A stretch of 64,000 nt of DNA from Myxococcales bacterium. Lineage in GTDB: Bacteria > Myxococcota_A > Polyangia > Polyangiales > Polyangiaceae. The position numbers and the translations under genes are program-made. Below, one piece after another: positions 1 to 8,800 of this stretch (its first letter is position 1; every line of letters begins with the position of its first letter). The stretch is taken from positions 186,001 to 250,000 of the forward strand of contig JAEUKE010000270.1 in assembly GCA_016794345.1 (NCBI GenBank), written 5' to 3'. The notes under the pieces were generated by a model. It saw only the letters and a list, made by a program, of their open reading frames with translations. It had not been told where the DNA came from and did no database searches.

Positions 1-679
1 CGGGCGCCACCTCGTACGAGACGCGGCTCGCGTAGTCCCAGTACCCGAGCGAGGTCTCCGATTGGGCGAGCGAAAACAGCCAGCCCGCGTAGGAGACCCG
101 CCCGGCGGCCATCGCGCTGCCCCGGGCGTCGTCGAAGGGCACCTCGACGAACGCGCCGGTGTCGACGGCTCGCAGGCTGCCTTCCACGTGGACCCGATCG
201 CCCGGCTCCGCGAGCGTCGCGTACACGGCGCCGCCGCTGTGCCGCCCGAGCTCGGGGACGGGCCCCGGCGTGAGCTCGACCCCGCCGATCAGGGCTGGGT
301 GGACCACGCTCGGGCCGAGCCCCATGTGGAAGAGCAACGGCAGCCGGATCCCGTCCAGGAAGTAGCCGACGTTCCCGGGCGGCGAGCCGCGGACATAGAA
401 GAACGGGACGCCGGAGACGATGGGAGCCACGCCGGGCAGCGCCTCGATCGCGCGGAACGGGTCGCCGAACGCGCCCGGCATCCCGCGGGCCTCGGCGCGT
501 GTCAGGGTGGTGGTGTCGGCCGGCGTCGGCGGTCCCTGGACGGTCACGTCGATCGGGTCGGAGGGATACGGATCCTCGGGCGCCGGCTCCGCGTGCGCCG
601 TCCGTCCGCCGAGCGCCGCCAGAAATGCACCCCACTGCAAAAGCTTCCGCGCCGGAGCGCCCTGGTTGCGCGGACGCAA
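1..679 (-). CDS. TonB-dependent receptor, N-terminal part (runs off the left edge)
   Basis: Read on the minus strand, this is an open frame of about 226 codons that continues beyond base 1. A probable TTG start at 679 gives a basic n-region (LRPRNQGAPARKL), a hydrophobic stretch and a cleavage site near AHA/EP. About 15 residues later begins a TonB plug-like domain: LTRAEARGMPGAFGDPFRAI, then ALPGV and FYVRGSPPGNVGYFLDG, the usual plug order of the Cir/FepA/TamB-like receptors of myxobacteria. It is therefore probably an outer-membrane TonB-dependent transporter or its plug-bearing relative. The substrate cannot be told from this part. The gene is divergent from the CBS-domain gene, with about 48 bp between them. 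The start codon is uncertain because no ATG is available; an upstream CTG in the same frame is also possible. Confidence 0.75.
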   Translation of the reverse strand, partial: MRPRNQGAPARKLLQWGAFLAALGGRTAHAEPAPEDPYPSDPIDVTVQGPPTPADTTTLTRAEARGMPGAFGDPFRAIEALPGVAPIVSGVPFFYVRGSPPGNVGYFLDGIRLPLLFHMGLGPSVVHPALIGGVELTPGPVPELGRHSGGAVYATLAEPGDRVHVEGSLRAVDTGAFVEVPFDDARGSAMAAGRVSYAGWLFSLAQSETSLGYWDYASRVSYEVAP

Positions 680-727
680 GCCGGGCGCGGGGTGAAGCTC
701 GGGTCCTCTTCTTGCCAGGGGGCGGGC

Positions 728-1150
728 ATGAAGAAGTCGCGCCTCACCACGAGCCAGCTGATGAGCTCGTCCGTCATCTCGATGCGCGAGAGCGATCTCA
801 TCTCGCAGGTCGCACGCGAGATGACGCTCGCCGCGGTCCGTCACATGCCGGTCGTCGACGCCCACAATCGTCTGGTCGGGCTCGCGTCGAGCCACGATAT
901 CGTGGCCGCGCTCGAGCGCGGCGGCGACCCCATGGTCCGATCGATCATGACCAAACAAGTCGTCAGCGTAACGCCCGACACCCCCGCGCACGAAGCCGTC
1001 GCGCTCATGATCGAACGCCGGATCCACGCGCTCCCGGTGCTCGACGAAGGCGATGTGTTGGTCGGCATCATCACCGCGACCGACTTCCTGGTCGTCGCCC
1101 ACCAAGCGCTCACCGGGGCGCCGCTCGACCGCCTGCCGACCGAGATCTGA
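728..1150 (+). CDS. Tandem CBS-domain protein
   Basis: This 140-aa protein is made almost entirely of two CBS motifs, a Bateman module. The first contains VRHMPVVDAHNRLVGLASSHDI and the second IHALPVLDEGDVLVGIITATDF, each with the typical hydrophobic strand followed by GxxS/T-x-x-D. Stand-alone CBS pairs usually bind adenosine nucleotides and act as energy or ligand sensors for a partner protein. No catalytic domain is fused here, so the partner is unknown. The ATG at 728 is chosen because the same frame upstream has no CBS-like content and is antisense to the TonB receptor. A GC-rich hairpin follows at 1219. Confidence 0.85.
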   Translation: MKKSRLTTSQLMSSSVISMRESDLISQVAREMTLAAVRHMPVVDAHNRLVGLASSHDIVAALERGGDPMVRSIMTKQVVSVTPDTPAHEAVALMIERRIHALPVLDEGDVLVGIITATDFLVVAHQALTGAPLDRLPTEI

Positions 1151-1218
1151 GCCGCACGTCGCGGTTGTTACACCCTTGTGACACGTATGACCGAACCACG
1201 GCGGAGTCGTGAAGGATG

Positions 1219-1243
1219 CAGCCCCCCGCGGAGGGGGGGGCTG
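1219..1243. terminator. GC-only inverted repeat after the CBS gene
   Basis: CAGCCCCCC at 1219-1227 pairs with GGGGGGCTG ending at 1243, across a short loop of about six bases plus spare G residues. It lies 70 bp after the CBS stop codon and before the TetR gene. No T-run follows, so it would be an imperfect intrinsic terminator or an mRNA 3' structure. Confidence 0.35.
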
Positions 1244-1336
1244 TCCGCGGAGGGGTGGGCTGTCCATCGGGCAACACCTGAGGCTTTTGCGCTCTGAGCT
1301 GAAAACGAGGAGCTTTTTGTTTTTTTAATCAAACGA

Positions 1337-1350
1337 TATAATGTGTTATA
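1337..1350 (+). promoter_or_regulatory. Candidate promoter/operator of the TetR gene
   Basis: An unusually AT-rich island (about 1311-1352) interrupts the GC-rich sequence upstream of the TetR gene. It holds TATAATGTGTTATA, whose first six bases are a perfect -10 hexamer. The whole is an inverted repeat (TATAA-tgtg-TTATA). The -35 side is only a T-rich tract. A palindrome on the -10 box just upstream of a TetR gene fits autorepression. This is inference from position only. Confidence 0.4.
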
Positions 1351-1407
1351 AACTCGAACGCTTAGCTCGTCGTTGACGGCGTCCTGATGAGCTGGGAGAA
1401 CGGGAGC

Positions 1408-2070
1408 ATGGCGAGGCCCGTCAACGCCGATGCTCAGGCGACCCAGACTCGAATCCTGACCACCGCATACGACCTGTTCGCATCTCGTGGGATGGACGGT
1501 GCATCGATCCGCGACATCGCCAAGGGGGCAGGCGTCAGCCTGGCGATGGTTCACCACTACTTCGGGAGCAAGCAGGGGCTCTACGAAGCCTGCATCGGCG
1601 CGATGCTGAAGGAGCTCGGCGGGCTCCGGTCCGAGCTCGAGTCGGACCTCGCCCGCGGCGAGCTCCCGCCGCAGACCGTGCTGGCCGAAGGCATCCGCAG
1701 CGGATTCCGCTACGCGCGCCAGCACCGGACCGCCGTGCGACTGCTCCAGCGCTCGCTCGTGGACACCGGCGAGCTCGACACGAAAGTGCGCGAGGAGAAC
1801 CTCCTGCCGTTCATCGACATGATCGCGGACGTACTCTCTTCGCTGACGGGCCGCCCTGCGCGCATGTTGCGGCTGCCCGTCCAGAGCACGGTGTTTCTCA
1901 TCGTTCGCTTCGCGATCACGAGCGAACGAGAGATCGCCGCGCTGGCCGGCGAGGTTGGGACCGTCACGAAGCCGCGCAAGGACATGTCCGCGCCGCTCAC
2001 CGCCGTGGAGGACCACCTGGTGGATGCCGCGCTCCGCCTCGTGGGCCTTTCAGTGCCTGACGTTTCGTAA
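1408..2070 (+). CDS. TetR/AcrR family transcriptional regulator
   Basis: This is a dimeric DNA-binding repressor type. The N-terminal TetR_N helix-turn-helix is clear: TRILTTAYDLFASRGMDGAS, IRDIAKGAGVSLAMVHHYF, GSKQGLYEA. A helical ligand-binding C-terminal half of about 150 residues follows. Ligand and targets cannot be read from the sequence. The start is placed at the second methionine (MARPVNADA, 220 aa) because it has GGGAG just upstream. An ATG at 1387 would add seven residues. The neighbours are a CBS gene upstream and a secreted lipoprotein downstream, neither an obvious regulon member. An AT-rich palindromic promoter candidate precedes it. Confidence 0.9.
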   Translation: MARPVNADAQATQTRILTTAYDLFASRGMDGASIRDIAKGAGVSLAMVHHYFGSKQGLYEACIGAMLKELGGLRSELESDLARGELPPQTVLAEGIRSGFRYARQHRTAVRLLQRSLVDTGELDTKVREENLLPFIDMIADVLSSLTGRPARMLRLPVQSTVFLIVRFAITSEREIAALAGEVGTVTKPRKDMSAPLTAVEDHLVDAALRLVGLSVPDVS

Positions 2071-2211
2071 GGGAATTTCGCGGGCCGTTCCCAAAGCGGG
2101 GGCGGGCTCGCGAAGGTCCGATCTCGGGAGACTGGCCGTCGACGCGTGATGGCGCGGAGCCTCGCCGGCGTCGCGCTCCTGGAGTAGGCTCCGCGCCCTC
2201 CGGGAGGAGTC

Positions 2212-2892
2212 ATGGCCTTCACGCAATCACGCGGCCGCCTTGGCCGGACCACCGTCGTCGCGCTCACGCTCGTCGGCCTGTCGGCAGCGTCGTGTGCGAC
2301 CGGCTCGGACCTGAACGGCCTGTTCGAAGAGGGCGGCGCGGGAGAAGGGGCCGGCGACGGCGGCATGTCGGGCTCCTCCACCAAGGCCTCGGGGACGAGC
2401 GGCGCGTCCGGGACGAGCGGCGCGTCGGGTACGACGGGCACGAGCATGACAACCACGTCATCGGCCACGACCGGCGGAAGCTCCGCGAGCGCCACCACGT
2501 CGACCACCACGACCACCTCCGGCGCGACGACCTCGTCCTCGGTGAGCGCGGCGTCCTCGTCGAGCGGCGGCATCGTCTGTGGAAACCTCGCGTGTGAAGC
2601 CGGCGAAGACTCGTGCTCTTGCCCGTCCGATTGCGCGGACATCCAGGGGCAATGTTCGGCTTGCGAGTGCGGCGGCAGCGACTCGAGCGGCACCTGCTAC
2701 TGCGACAGCTCGTGTGTCGGCTTCGGAGACTGCTGCGCGAACTTCAGCGCGGTCTGCAGCGTCCTCGATCCGCTCGATTCGTGTGACGCCTCCGAGTGCG
2801 GCGGGAGCGGCGGCAACTGCTACTGCGACAGCTCGTGTGTCGGCTTCGGGGACTGCTGCGCGGACGCCTGTCCGGTCTGCGGCGCCTGCTGA
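2212..2892 (+). CDS. Cysteine-rich lipoprotein with two somatomedin-B-like modules
   Basis: This is a 226-aa exported protein. An Arg-containing n-region and hydrophobic core end at AASC, with Cys28 as the probable lipidation site. Residues about 52-118 are an extreme Ser/Thr/Gly linker. Residues 123-141 carry a CGNxxCExGE...C..C..DC motif common in myxobacterial surface proteins. Two near-identical cysteine modules follow (about 148-182 and 191-226), each with CYCDSSCVGFGDCCA. This matches the somatomedin-B signature CxCDxxC...DCC, a disulfide-knotted protein-protein interaction module better known from animal vitronectin and ENPP proteins. A strong GGGAGGAG ribosome site sits 2 nt before the ATG. 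The role is unknown; surface adhesion or protease binding is inference. Confidence 0.8.
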   Translation: MAFTQSRGRLGRTTVVALTLVGLSAASCATGSDLNGLFEEGGAGEGAGDGGMSGSSTKASGTSGASGTSGASGTTGTSMTTTSSATTGGSSASATTSTTTTTSGATTSSSVSAASSSSGGIVCGNLACEAGEDSCSCPSDCADIQGQCSACECGGSDSSGTCYCDSSCVGFGDCCANFSAVCSVLDPLDSCDASECGGSGGNCYCDSSCVGFGDCCADACPVCGAC

Positions 2893-2903
2893 GGAGGGGC
2901 GCG

Positions 2904-2936
2904 CCCCCGTCCGGAAAGGCAGCCCCCCGTCCGGAA
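2904..2936. repeat. Short direct repeat after the somatomedin-like gene
   Basis: CCCCCGTCCGGAA occurs at 2904-2916 and again at 2924-2936. Just before it lies the palindrome GGGGCGCGCCCC (2896-2907), immediately after the stop codon. The palindrome may help termination. The repeat has no recognised function. Confidence 0.4.
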
Positions 2937-3037
2937 GGAAAGTGTGCGAGCAGCAGGAGCGGAAAGTTTCAGCCCTTGCTCGCGTGCGTGAGATTGGGCG
3001 TGAACCAAGCTCGCCCCGGTGCAACAATGGCTCGAGC

Positions 3038-3385
3038 ATGAGGCTTGGTGTCGTGCTTCGGTCCGTTGCGGTGATGCTCGCCGCGCCCCTCGTCGCGTTA
3101 CCGGCGGGCGGGGCGGAGGACGACGCGCAGCCGATCCCGGCCGCGACCCAGAGGGCCGAACGTGTCGTTCCCGTCACGGCCGAGCCGGCGCAGCCGGCGG
3201 CGACCGAGCTTGTCAGCGCCGCGCGTCGCCCGTCGCCGGGCGAATCGAGCCGCCCGTCGTCGAGCGGCTCGGGCCGCCCGCCCGCGACAACGACGCCCGA
3301 CGTTCCGGTGAGCGTCTCGGTCGACTGCGCGAACGACGGCTGCGTCGTGCAGGACGGGCTCGACGTTCGCGTGGTCGTTCCCTGA
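3038..3385 (+). CDS. Small secreted protein of unknown function
   Basis: This 115-aa protein has a clear Sec signal: MRLGVVLRSVAVML, a hydrophobic core, and a likely cleavage at AGGA. The next ~60 residues are disordered (Ala/Pro/Ser/Arg-rich). The last ~25 residues form a small compact end with two cysteines (SVDCANDGCVVQDGLDVRV) that could make a disulfide. I recognise no family. The frame is open upstream to 2579, but only from here on does the product look like an exported protein. It converges on the zinc-ribbon gene: the two coding regions abut at 3385/3386. Confidence 0.6.
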   Translation: MRLGVVLRSVAVMLAAPLVALPAGGAEDDAQPIPAATQRAERVVPVTAEPAQPAATELVSAARRPSPGESSRPSSSGSGRPPATTTPDVPVSVSVDCANDGCVVQDGLDVRVVVP

Positions 3386-3883
3386 TCAAGAGCGCCGCCC
3401 CAACCGGTTGATCGCGTCGAGGAGGAGGCTTCCTCCCGAGACGGGAGGCGCGCTCGCCCGGATCGATCGCGGCTCCTCCGGCTCTTTCCCTCCGGCGGCC
3501 ACGAACTCCCCCGCGCGCCGCGCCTCGTCGCTGTCGAACCAGGTCCCGTGGTGGAGGCACACGTCCACGATGACCCCCGAGCGCTTCATGAAGTTCTGCC
3601 GGTTCATCGTCCGTCCGCACTGCGGGCAGCCGAGGTAGCGGAAGCTCGGCTCGAAGGCGCCGCGTCCCGCGGCGGCGTCGGCGGGCGCCCGAGCGGCCGC
3701 GCGGTACGACGCGACGCCGCCGAGGACGGCGCTCTCGCTGAGGAAGCCTTCGAGCGCCGCGCGGAACACGAAGACGCCGTGGCAGCTGCTGCAGGCGAGG
3801 CCGCTTCCGTTCGCCGCAGGCTGGAGGGCGGCGTTGCATCGCGGGCAGGTGAGAGGTGCGCCGGCGGGGCCCTGGGTGGTCAC
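3386..3883 (-). CDS. Double zinc-ribbon protein (zf-TFIIB type)
   Basis: This 165-aa cytoplasmic protein has two zinc ribbons. The first is Cys13-x2-Cys16 with Cys31-x2-Cys34. The second, of TFIIB type, starts at CPQCG (Cys86/Cys89) and closes with VDVCLHHGTWFDSDE, where WFDSDE is the family's tail motif. Between them lies an Ala-rich helix. Such proteins are common in Myxococcota, and their role is not established. The start is a GTG at 3883, because no ATG exists near the first CxxC. It is divergent from pyrC, 75 bp away, and no strong ribosome site is visible. Confidence 0.75.
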   Translation of the reverse strand: MTTQGPAGAPLTCPRCNAALQPAANGSGLACSSCHGVFVFRAALEGFLSESAVLGGVASYRAAARAPADAAAGRGAFEPSFRYLGCPQCGRTMNRQNFMKRSGVIVDVCLHHGTWFDSDEARRAGEFVAAGGKEPEEPRSIRASAPPVSGGSLLLDAINRLGRRS

Positions 3884-3958
3884 GCCCCGATGGTACGCCG
3901 CCCCGGGGCCGGTCTGCGAGGTCGACTCAGGCAAGCTCTCGGGGTAAAGCCGCCGCTG

Positions 3959-5266
3959 ATGGCGCAGACCTGTGAGCTCCTCGTTGTGCGCGACGTGAGG
4001 GTCGTCGATCCGCGGACGGCGCGAGACGAGATCGCCGATGTCGTGGTCGAGGCGGGCCGCATCGCCGCGGTCGGTCCGGGGGCAGGGAAGGAGCCGGCGA
4101 AATCCGAACGAGCGCGCGTCATCGACGGGCGAGGCAATTGGGTGTTGCCCGCGTTCGTCGATCTCCACGCGCACCTCCGGGAGCCCGGCGAGGAGTACAA
4201 GGAGGACATCGCGACCGGCCTCGCGGCGGCGGCTCGCGGCGGCTTCGCGCACGTCTGCGCGATGCCCAACACCAAGCCGGTCAACGATCGCCGCGCGGTG
4301 ACCGAGGCGATCGTCGCGCGCGCGCGTGAGGTCGGCGGTCCCGCGCTGCACCCCATCGGCGCCATCACGATGGGCCAGAAGGGCGCCGAGCTGACCGAGA
4401 TGGCGGACCTGCGAGACGCCGGCGCGGTGGCGGTGAGCGACGACGGGGTCTGTGTCATGAGCGCCGCGGTCATGCGGCGCGCGCTCGAGTACGCGCGGAC
4501 GTTCGACCTGCCGGTCATCCAACACGCCGAGGATCACTCGCTCACCGACGGCGCGCAGATGCACGAAGGTGCGGTCTCCACGAGGCTCGGGCTGCGCGGC
4601 TGGCCGCGGGTCGCGGAGGACATCATCGTGGCGCGCGACGTGCTCCTGGCCGAGGCCACCGGCGGGCGCTACCACGTCGCGCACGTCTCGTCGCAGGGCG
4701 CGGTGCGCATCCTGCGCGAGGCGAAGTCCCGAGGCCTGCCCGTGACCGCCGAGGTCACGCCTCACCACCTCCTCCTGACGGACGAGGCCGTGGTGGGCTA
4801 CGACACGGCCTGCAAGGTGAACCCGCCGCTCCGCGAGGCGTCGGACGTGGAGGCGCTTCGGGCTGCCCTGGCGGACGGCACGATCGACGCGATCGCGACG
4901 GACCACGCGCCCCACTCCTCGCTCGAGAAGGACTGCGAGTTCGCCGAGGCGCGCCCCGGCATGCTCGGTCTCGAGCTCGTCGTGCCCGTGTTGCTCGACC
5001 TGGTTCGCGGCGGATCGATGACGCTCGCTCGCTTCGCCGACGCGCTCTCGTCTGCGCCCTCGCGCGTGATCGGCCTCGACCCGCCGTCCTTCGCGACCGG
5101 GGCCCGCGCGGAGCTCGTCCTCATCGACCCGGAGAAGCGGTTCGTCGTGGAGGGGCTGCGCTCGAAGAGCAAGAACACGCCGTTCTGGGGCAAGGAGTAC
5201 GTCGGCGCGGTCGTCCTGACGATGGCGGGCGGGGCGATCGTCTTCGACGAGGGCCGCGTGTCTTGA
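3959..5266 (+). CDS. pyrC: Dihydroorotase
   Basis: This enzyme cyclises N-carbamoyl-aspartate to dihydroorotate in de novo pyrimidine synthesis. The 435-aa length and motif set match the class I bacterial (B. subtilis/Aquifex-like) amidohydrolase form. FVDLHAHLREPG carries metal ligands His70 and His72. CAMPNTKP binds substrate. VIQHAEDHSL and YHVAHVSS supply further His ligands, and DAIATDHAPHS carries the catalytic Asp. The C-terminal KNTPFWGKEY is also typical. No pyrB or carA/B gene lies beside it, so the pathway genes are scattered. The ATG at 3959 places the first beta strand (ELLVVRDVRVVD) at the usual distance from the N-terminus. Confidence 0.95.
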   Translation: MAQTCELLVVRDVRVVDPRTARDEIADVVVEAGRIAAVGPGAGKEPAKSERARVIDGRGNWVLPAFVDLHAHLREPGEEYKEDIATGLAAAARGGFAHVCAMPNTKPVNDRRAVTEAIVARAREVGGPALHPIGAITMGQKGAELTEMADLRDAGAVAVSDDGVCVMSAAVMRRALEYARTFDLPVIQHAEDHSLTDGAQMHEGAVSTRLGLRGWPRVAEDIIVARDVLLAEATGGRYHVAHVSSQGAVRILREAKSRGLPVTAEVTPHHLLLTDEAVVGYDTACKVNPPLREASDVEALRAALADGTIDAIATDHAPHSSLEKDCEFAEARPGMLGLELVVPVLLDLVRGGSMTLARFADALSSAPSRVIGLDPPSFATGARAELVLIDPEKRFVVEGLRSKSKNTPFWGKEYVGAVVLTMAGGAIVFDEGRVS

Positions 5267-5300
5267 CGGCGCGCCCGAGCTTTCTGAGCATGGGCGCGGC

Positions 5301-5783
5301 ATGACCGAGCACAAGCTGGGCCGCGACGTGTTCCTCGCTCTCGCCGCCGTCGGATGGGCGGACGGCGAGCTCGACCAAGAAGAAGCTGACGCCATTGTCA
5401 GGACTGCAGTCGAGGAGGGACTGCCCATGGAGGTGGTCGAGGAGATCGACGCGGCGACGAAGACGCCCATCGAGCTCGGCGCGATCGACATCTCCAACCT
5501 GTCGAAGGCCGACCGGCTCTTCGTGTACGCGGTCGCCGCGTGGATGACCCGGCTCGACGGCGTCACCGTCGACCAAGAGAAAGAGGCGCTCGACGGCCTG
5601 GGCGACGTGCTGCGCATCCCGGAGCGGCCGCGTGTCCACGCGGACGCCATCGCGCGGGAGATCGCCGAGCTCCCCGAGGGTGATCGGCCCCACCGCTACG
5701 ACCTGCCGCGCCTCCGCAAGACGCTCGAGACGAGGCTCGAGGCGTCCCGACAGGCGCGCCTGGCCCAAGGCGAGCCCGAATAG
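5301..5783 (+). CDS. TerB-like domain protein
   Basis: This 160-aa, mostly helical protein opens with FLALAAVGWADGELDQEEADAI, the acidic EF-hand-like signature of TerB/DUF533-type domains (helix, ADGxxxxxE). A second half-repeat (YAVAAWMTRLDGVTVDQEKE) contains a similar DG-x-x-x-x-E-K-E. TerB proteins are soluble or membrane-associated and may bind metals. Tellurite resistance is only the historical name. No ter operon partners are present. It heads a run of six plus-strand genes up to 19014 and lies 35 bp after pyrC. Confidence 0.7.
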   Translation: MTEHKLGRDVFLALAAVGWADGELDQEEADAIVRTAVEEGLPMEVVEEIDAATKTPIELGAIDISNLSKADRLFVYAVAAWMTRLDGVTVDQEKEALDGLGDVLRIPERPRVHADAIAREIAELPEGDRPHRYDLPRLRKTLETRLEASRQARLAQGEPE

Positions 5784-5876
5784 ACCCTGCCACGTCGGCA
5801 GACCTGGGAAGCGGCGTCCGGGTGCGGGCGCAACGTCTTTTCCCCGCGCTTGACGTAACGGGCTATCTTTTCCGCG

Positions 5877-8800
5877 ATGGTGCCGATGGAGCGGCTGCTC
5901 GAGGCTTGGCGCGCGGACCCGCGCGAGGAGCCTACCGTGGAGCTCTGCGCCATGCTCATCCGCGCAGTGCTGAAGGCCACCGGCCAGAAGATTCTACCTG
6001 ACAAATTTGTCATCGATTTCGCCGGGGAGGCGACGGCGGCCCACCCGGAGAGCGTCGAGGTCGCCATCGCTTGCAGCGACCTCTACCTCGCGACGGGGCT
6101 CATCTCACACGCGCGCTCGCTGCTCGAGGCGACCTCCCAGGTCGCCCCGCGCGACGTTCGGGTGCGCGAGCGGGTGCTGAAGGTAGGGAAGCTGAGGCGT
6201 ACGCAGGAGCTCGCGTCCCGCTCCGACCCCGAGACGCTCGACGCGCCGACGACCCCGCTCGATCCGGAGACCGAGCCAGTCAAGGACAAGCTCCCTCCGG
6301 CGCCGATCCTGTTGCCTCGCAACCCGCGCAGGCAGCCGACGGTTCACGGCATCCCCACGGTGGGAGGGCGCAAGGCGACTGTCCAGGGCGTCAACTCGCC
6401 TCTGGCCGAGCCGAAGACCGAGAGCGACACCTCCACGAGCCCGCCCGTCGCGGCCGAGCCGAGCCACCCGCGTCGCAGCAGGACGCTCCTGGCCGGGTTC
6501 GGCGCTCCGCCGCCGCCGCCGCCGGAGCGACGCTCGCGGACTTCGGATCCGCCCACGCGGACGTCCGTGGGGAGCCCACCGTCGAGCGACGAGGGCCCGC
6601 CGACGCGTGTGGATCCCGACGGGCCGCCGACCCGCGCGGGGCCCAACGCGTTCCGCTCGTTCGTCGACGACGACGAGCCCGCAACTCAGGCGCCGACGCT
6701 CGTCGCGCCCCCGAGCGACGACGGCCCCGCGACAGCCGTCGGTCCCGACGGGCCGCCGACCTCCGTCCGGCCGTCCAGCCTGCCGCCTCCGGTCGTTTCG
6801 GCCGACGAGCCGATCACACGCGCGCGACCCGCGAGCGCCATTCCGCCTCCGCTCCCGCCGGCCCCCCCGCCGCCCTCCGCGGATCCGCCGAAGCTGGCAG
6901 CCCGGCGCCCCGCGGCGCGCAAGCCGCCGCCGCCGCGTGTCGCGGCGCCCCCGGTCATGCCGCCGCTCGAGGACAGCGTCAGCGAGCACGACGGCCCGAC
7001 GAACGTCACGGCGCTCCCTCCGCTCGGGCCGCGCGGGCTCTCGATCGACGCTCCGAAGCCGCCGCCCGCGCCGACGAGCGACGATGGCGAAGACGAGCCT
7101 CCCACGAGGGCTCGGGAGCTCGCGCCTCTCGCGCCGCGGGAGCTCCCCCGCGCGGCCGCACGGCCGATCCCCGCCGCGCCGCAATCGGACCCCGACGGCG
7201 ACACCGCCACGAACGTGAAGGACTTCGGGACCTCACAAGAGGCGCCGACGCTCTCCGGGGCGCTCACGGCTCCCTTCCAGCGGCCGCCCTCGGTGGCGCC
7301 GCCCTGGGGAAGCTCGTCGGACGGCTCGTTCCCGCTGCCCGGCGGCAACTTCTCGGTCTCACCCAGCGTGCCGCCGGTCGCGAAGGGAGGCACGCTCGCG
7401 ATGAGCGTCAGCTCCAGGGACGCCGACGGAGACGTCGGCACCCTCGTGCTGAACGCGGCCGAGGCCCTCGCGGCCGCGCGCGTCGACCCGCGGCCGCCCC
7501 ACGTGAGCTCCGAGCCGCCGAGAGCGGAGGGGCTGCTCAGTCGCGGGCAGCTCGTTGGAGCTCAACCGATGTACGAGCCGCCTCCTGCCACGCCCGCGCC
7601 CACGTTCGGGCCTCCTCCCGCGGCGCCTCTGTTCGGGGCGGCGCCCAACTCGTTTCCGCCGCCAGGCCCTTCGTTCGGACCTCCGGCCTTCGACGCGCAG
7701 GGGCCGGGTGGTTTCGGTTCCACGAGCGCGCCCGCGCCGCCCTTGCCGCAGGAGCCGGGCTTCTCGTTCGGGCCGCCTCCCATGACGTTCTCCGCTCCTC
7801 CGCAGCCGCTCGTGAGCGAGCGCCCGCCACCGGACACCGGCTACGGGGGGATGTCGGACGGCGGCGCTGCGCCTTCACGACCGCCGCCGATCCCGTATCC
7901 CCCTGGTGCGTTCCCCGATCCGTTCGGGCCTGGTGTCGGTGAACAACCCGGGTTCGGCTCGGCGCCTGCGTCGCAACGTGGGCGGCCGTTGCGTCTGTAC
8001 GTGGCGCTCGGCGTGGCGGTCGTCGCGGTCGCGTCCCTCGTCGGCTACGCGACCTACCTCGTGCTGGGCGACTCGGGCGGGAGCGCCTCGGTTCCGGTAT
8101 CGAACAGGCCGATCCCCCAGGATCTCGAGCGAGCCCTGCTCGCGGGCATGCCACCGGATCTGCTGAAGGCCGACTCGATCCTCAGGGGCCTCGAGGGGGA
8201 GCGCGCGCCGGAGATCTTGCTCGCGCGCGTCCGCGAGCGGACGCTCTCCGCGCTCGAGGTGAGTGGAGACGCCGCCGGCATCGACGCCGCGGTGAGCGCC
8301 GCGACCGCGGCGGGTGTGCCCGAAGGTGACGTGGCCTTCGCCAACATCGTCTCGGCGCTGCTCCGCAACCAGCCGGATCGGGTGGGGGAGATCGTGAAGG
8401 CGCACGAGGCCGAGCGCCGGCGTGACCCCTACTTCGCCCTGGCGATGGCCGCGGTGCTCGAGCAGAAGGGCGATCCGCTCGCGCAGGAGATGTTGAGGAC
8501 GGCGGTCTCGGTGGAGCCGAAGCTGCGCCCCGCCACCGTGAGGCTCGCGCGGTGGCTCGTGCTCGAGGGGCAACAAGCGGAGGCCCAGGCGCTCATCTCG
8601 TCGCTCCCGGACGGCGACCCGTCGCGCAAGGCGCTCGAGGCGCTCGGCGCCACGAAGACGTGGCTCATGGACCACAAGCCGGGGATGAAGCCTCCGGCGG
8701 AGCCGGCGGTGATCACGGCCGAGCTCCCGCGCTCGCTGCACCCGATCTTCGCGGCGGTGAAGCTCGTGTCCGACGCCGACGACGCAGCCGCCAAGCGGGC

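Noticed and set aside
62..727. Plus-strand extension upstream of the CBS protein
   Set aside because: It is antisense to a convincing TonB receptor plug domain. The CBS protein starts at 728.
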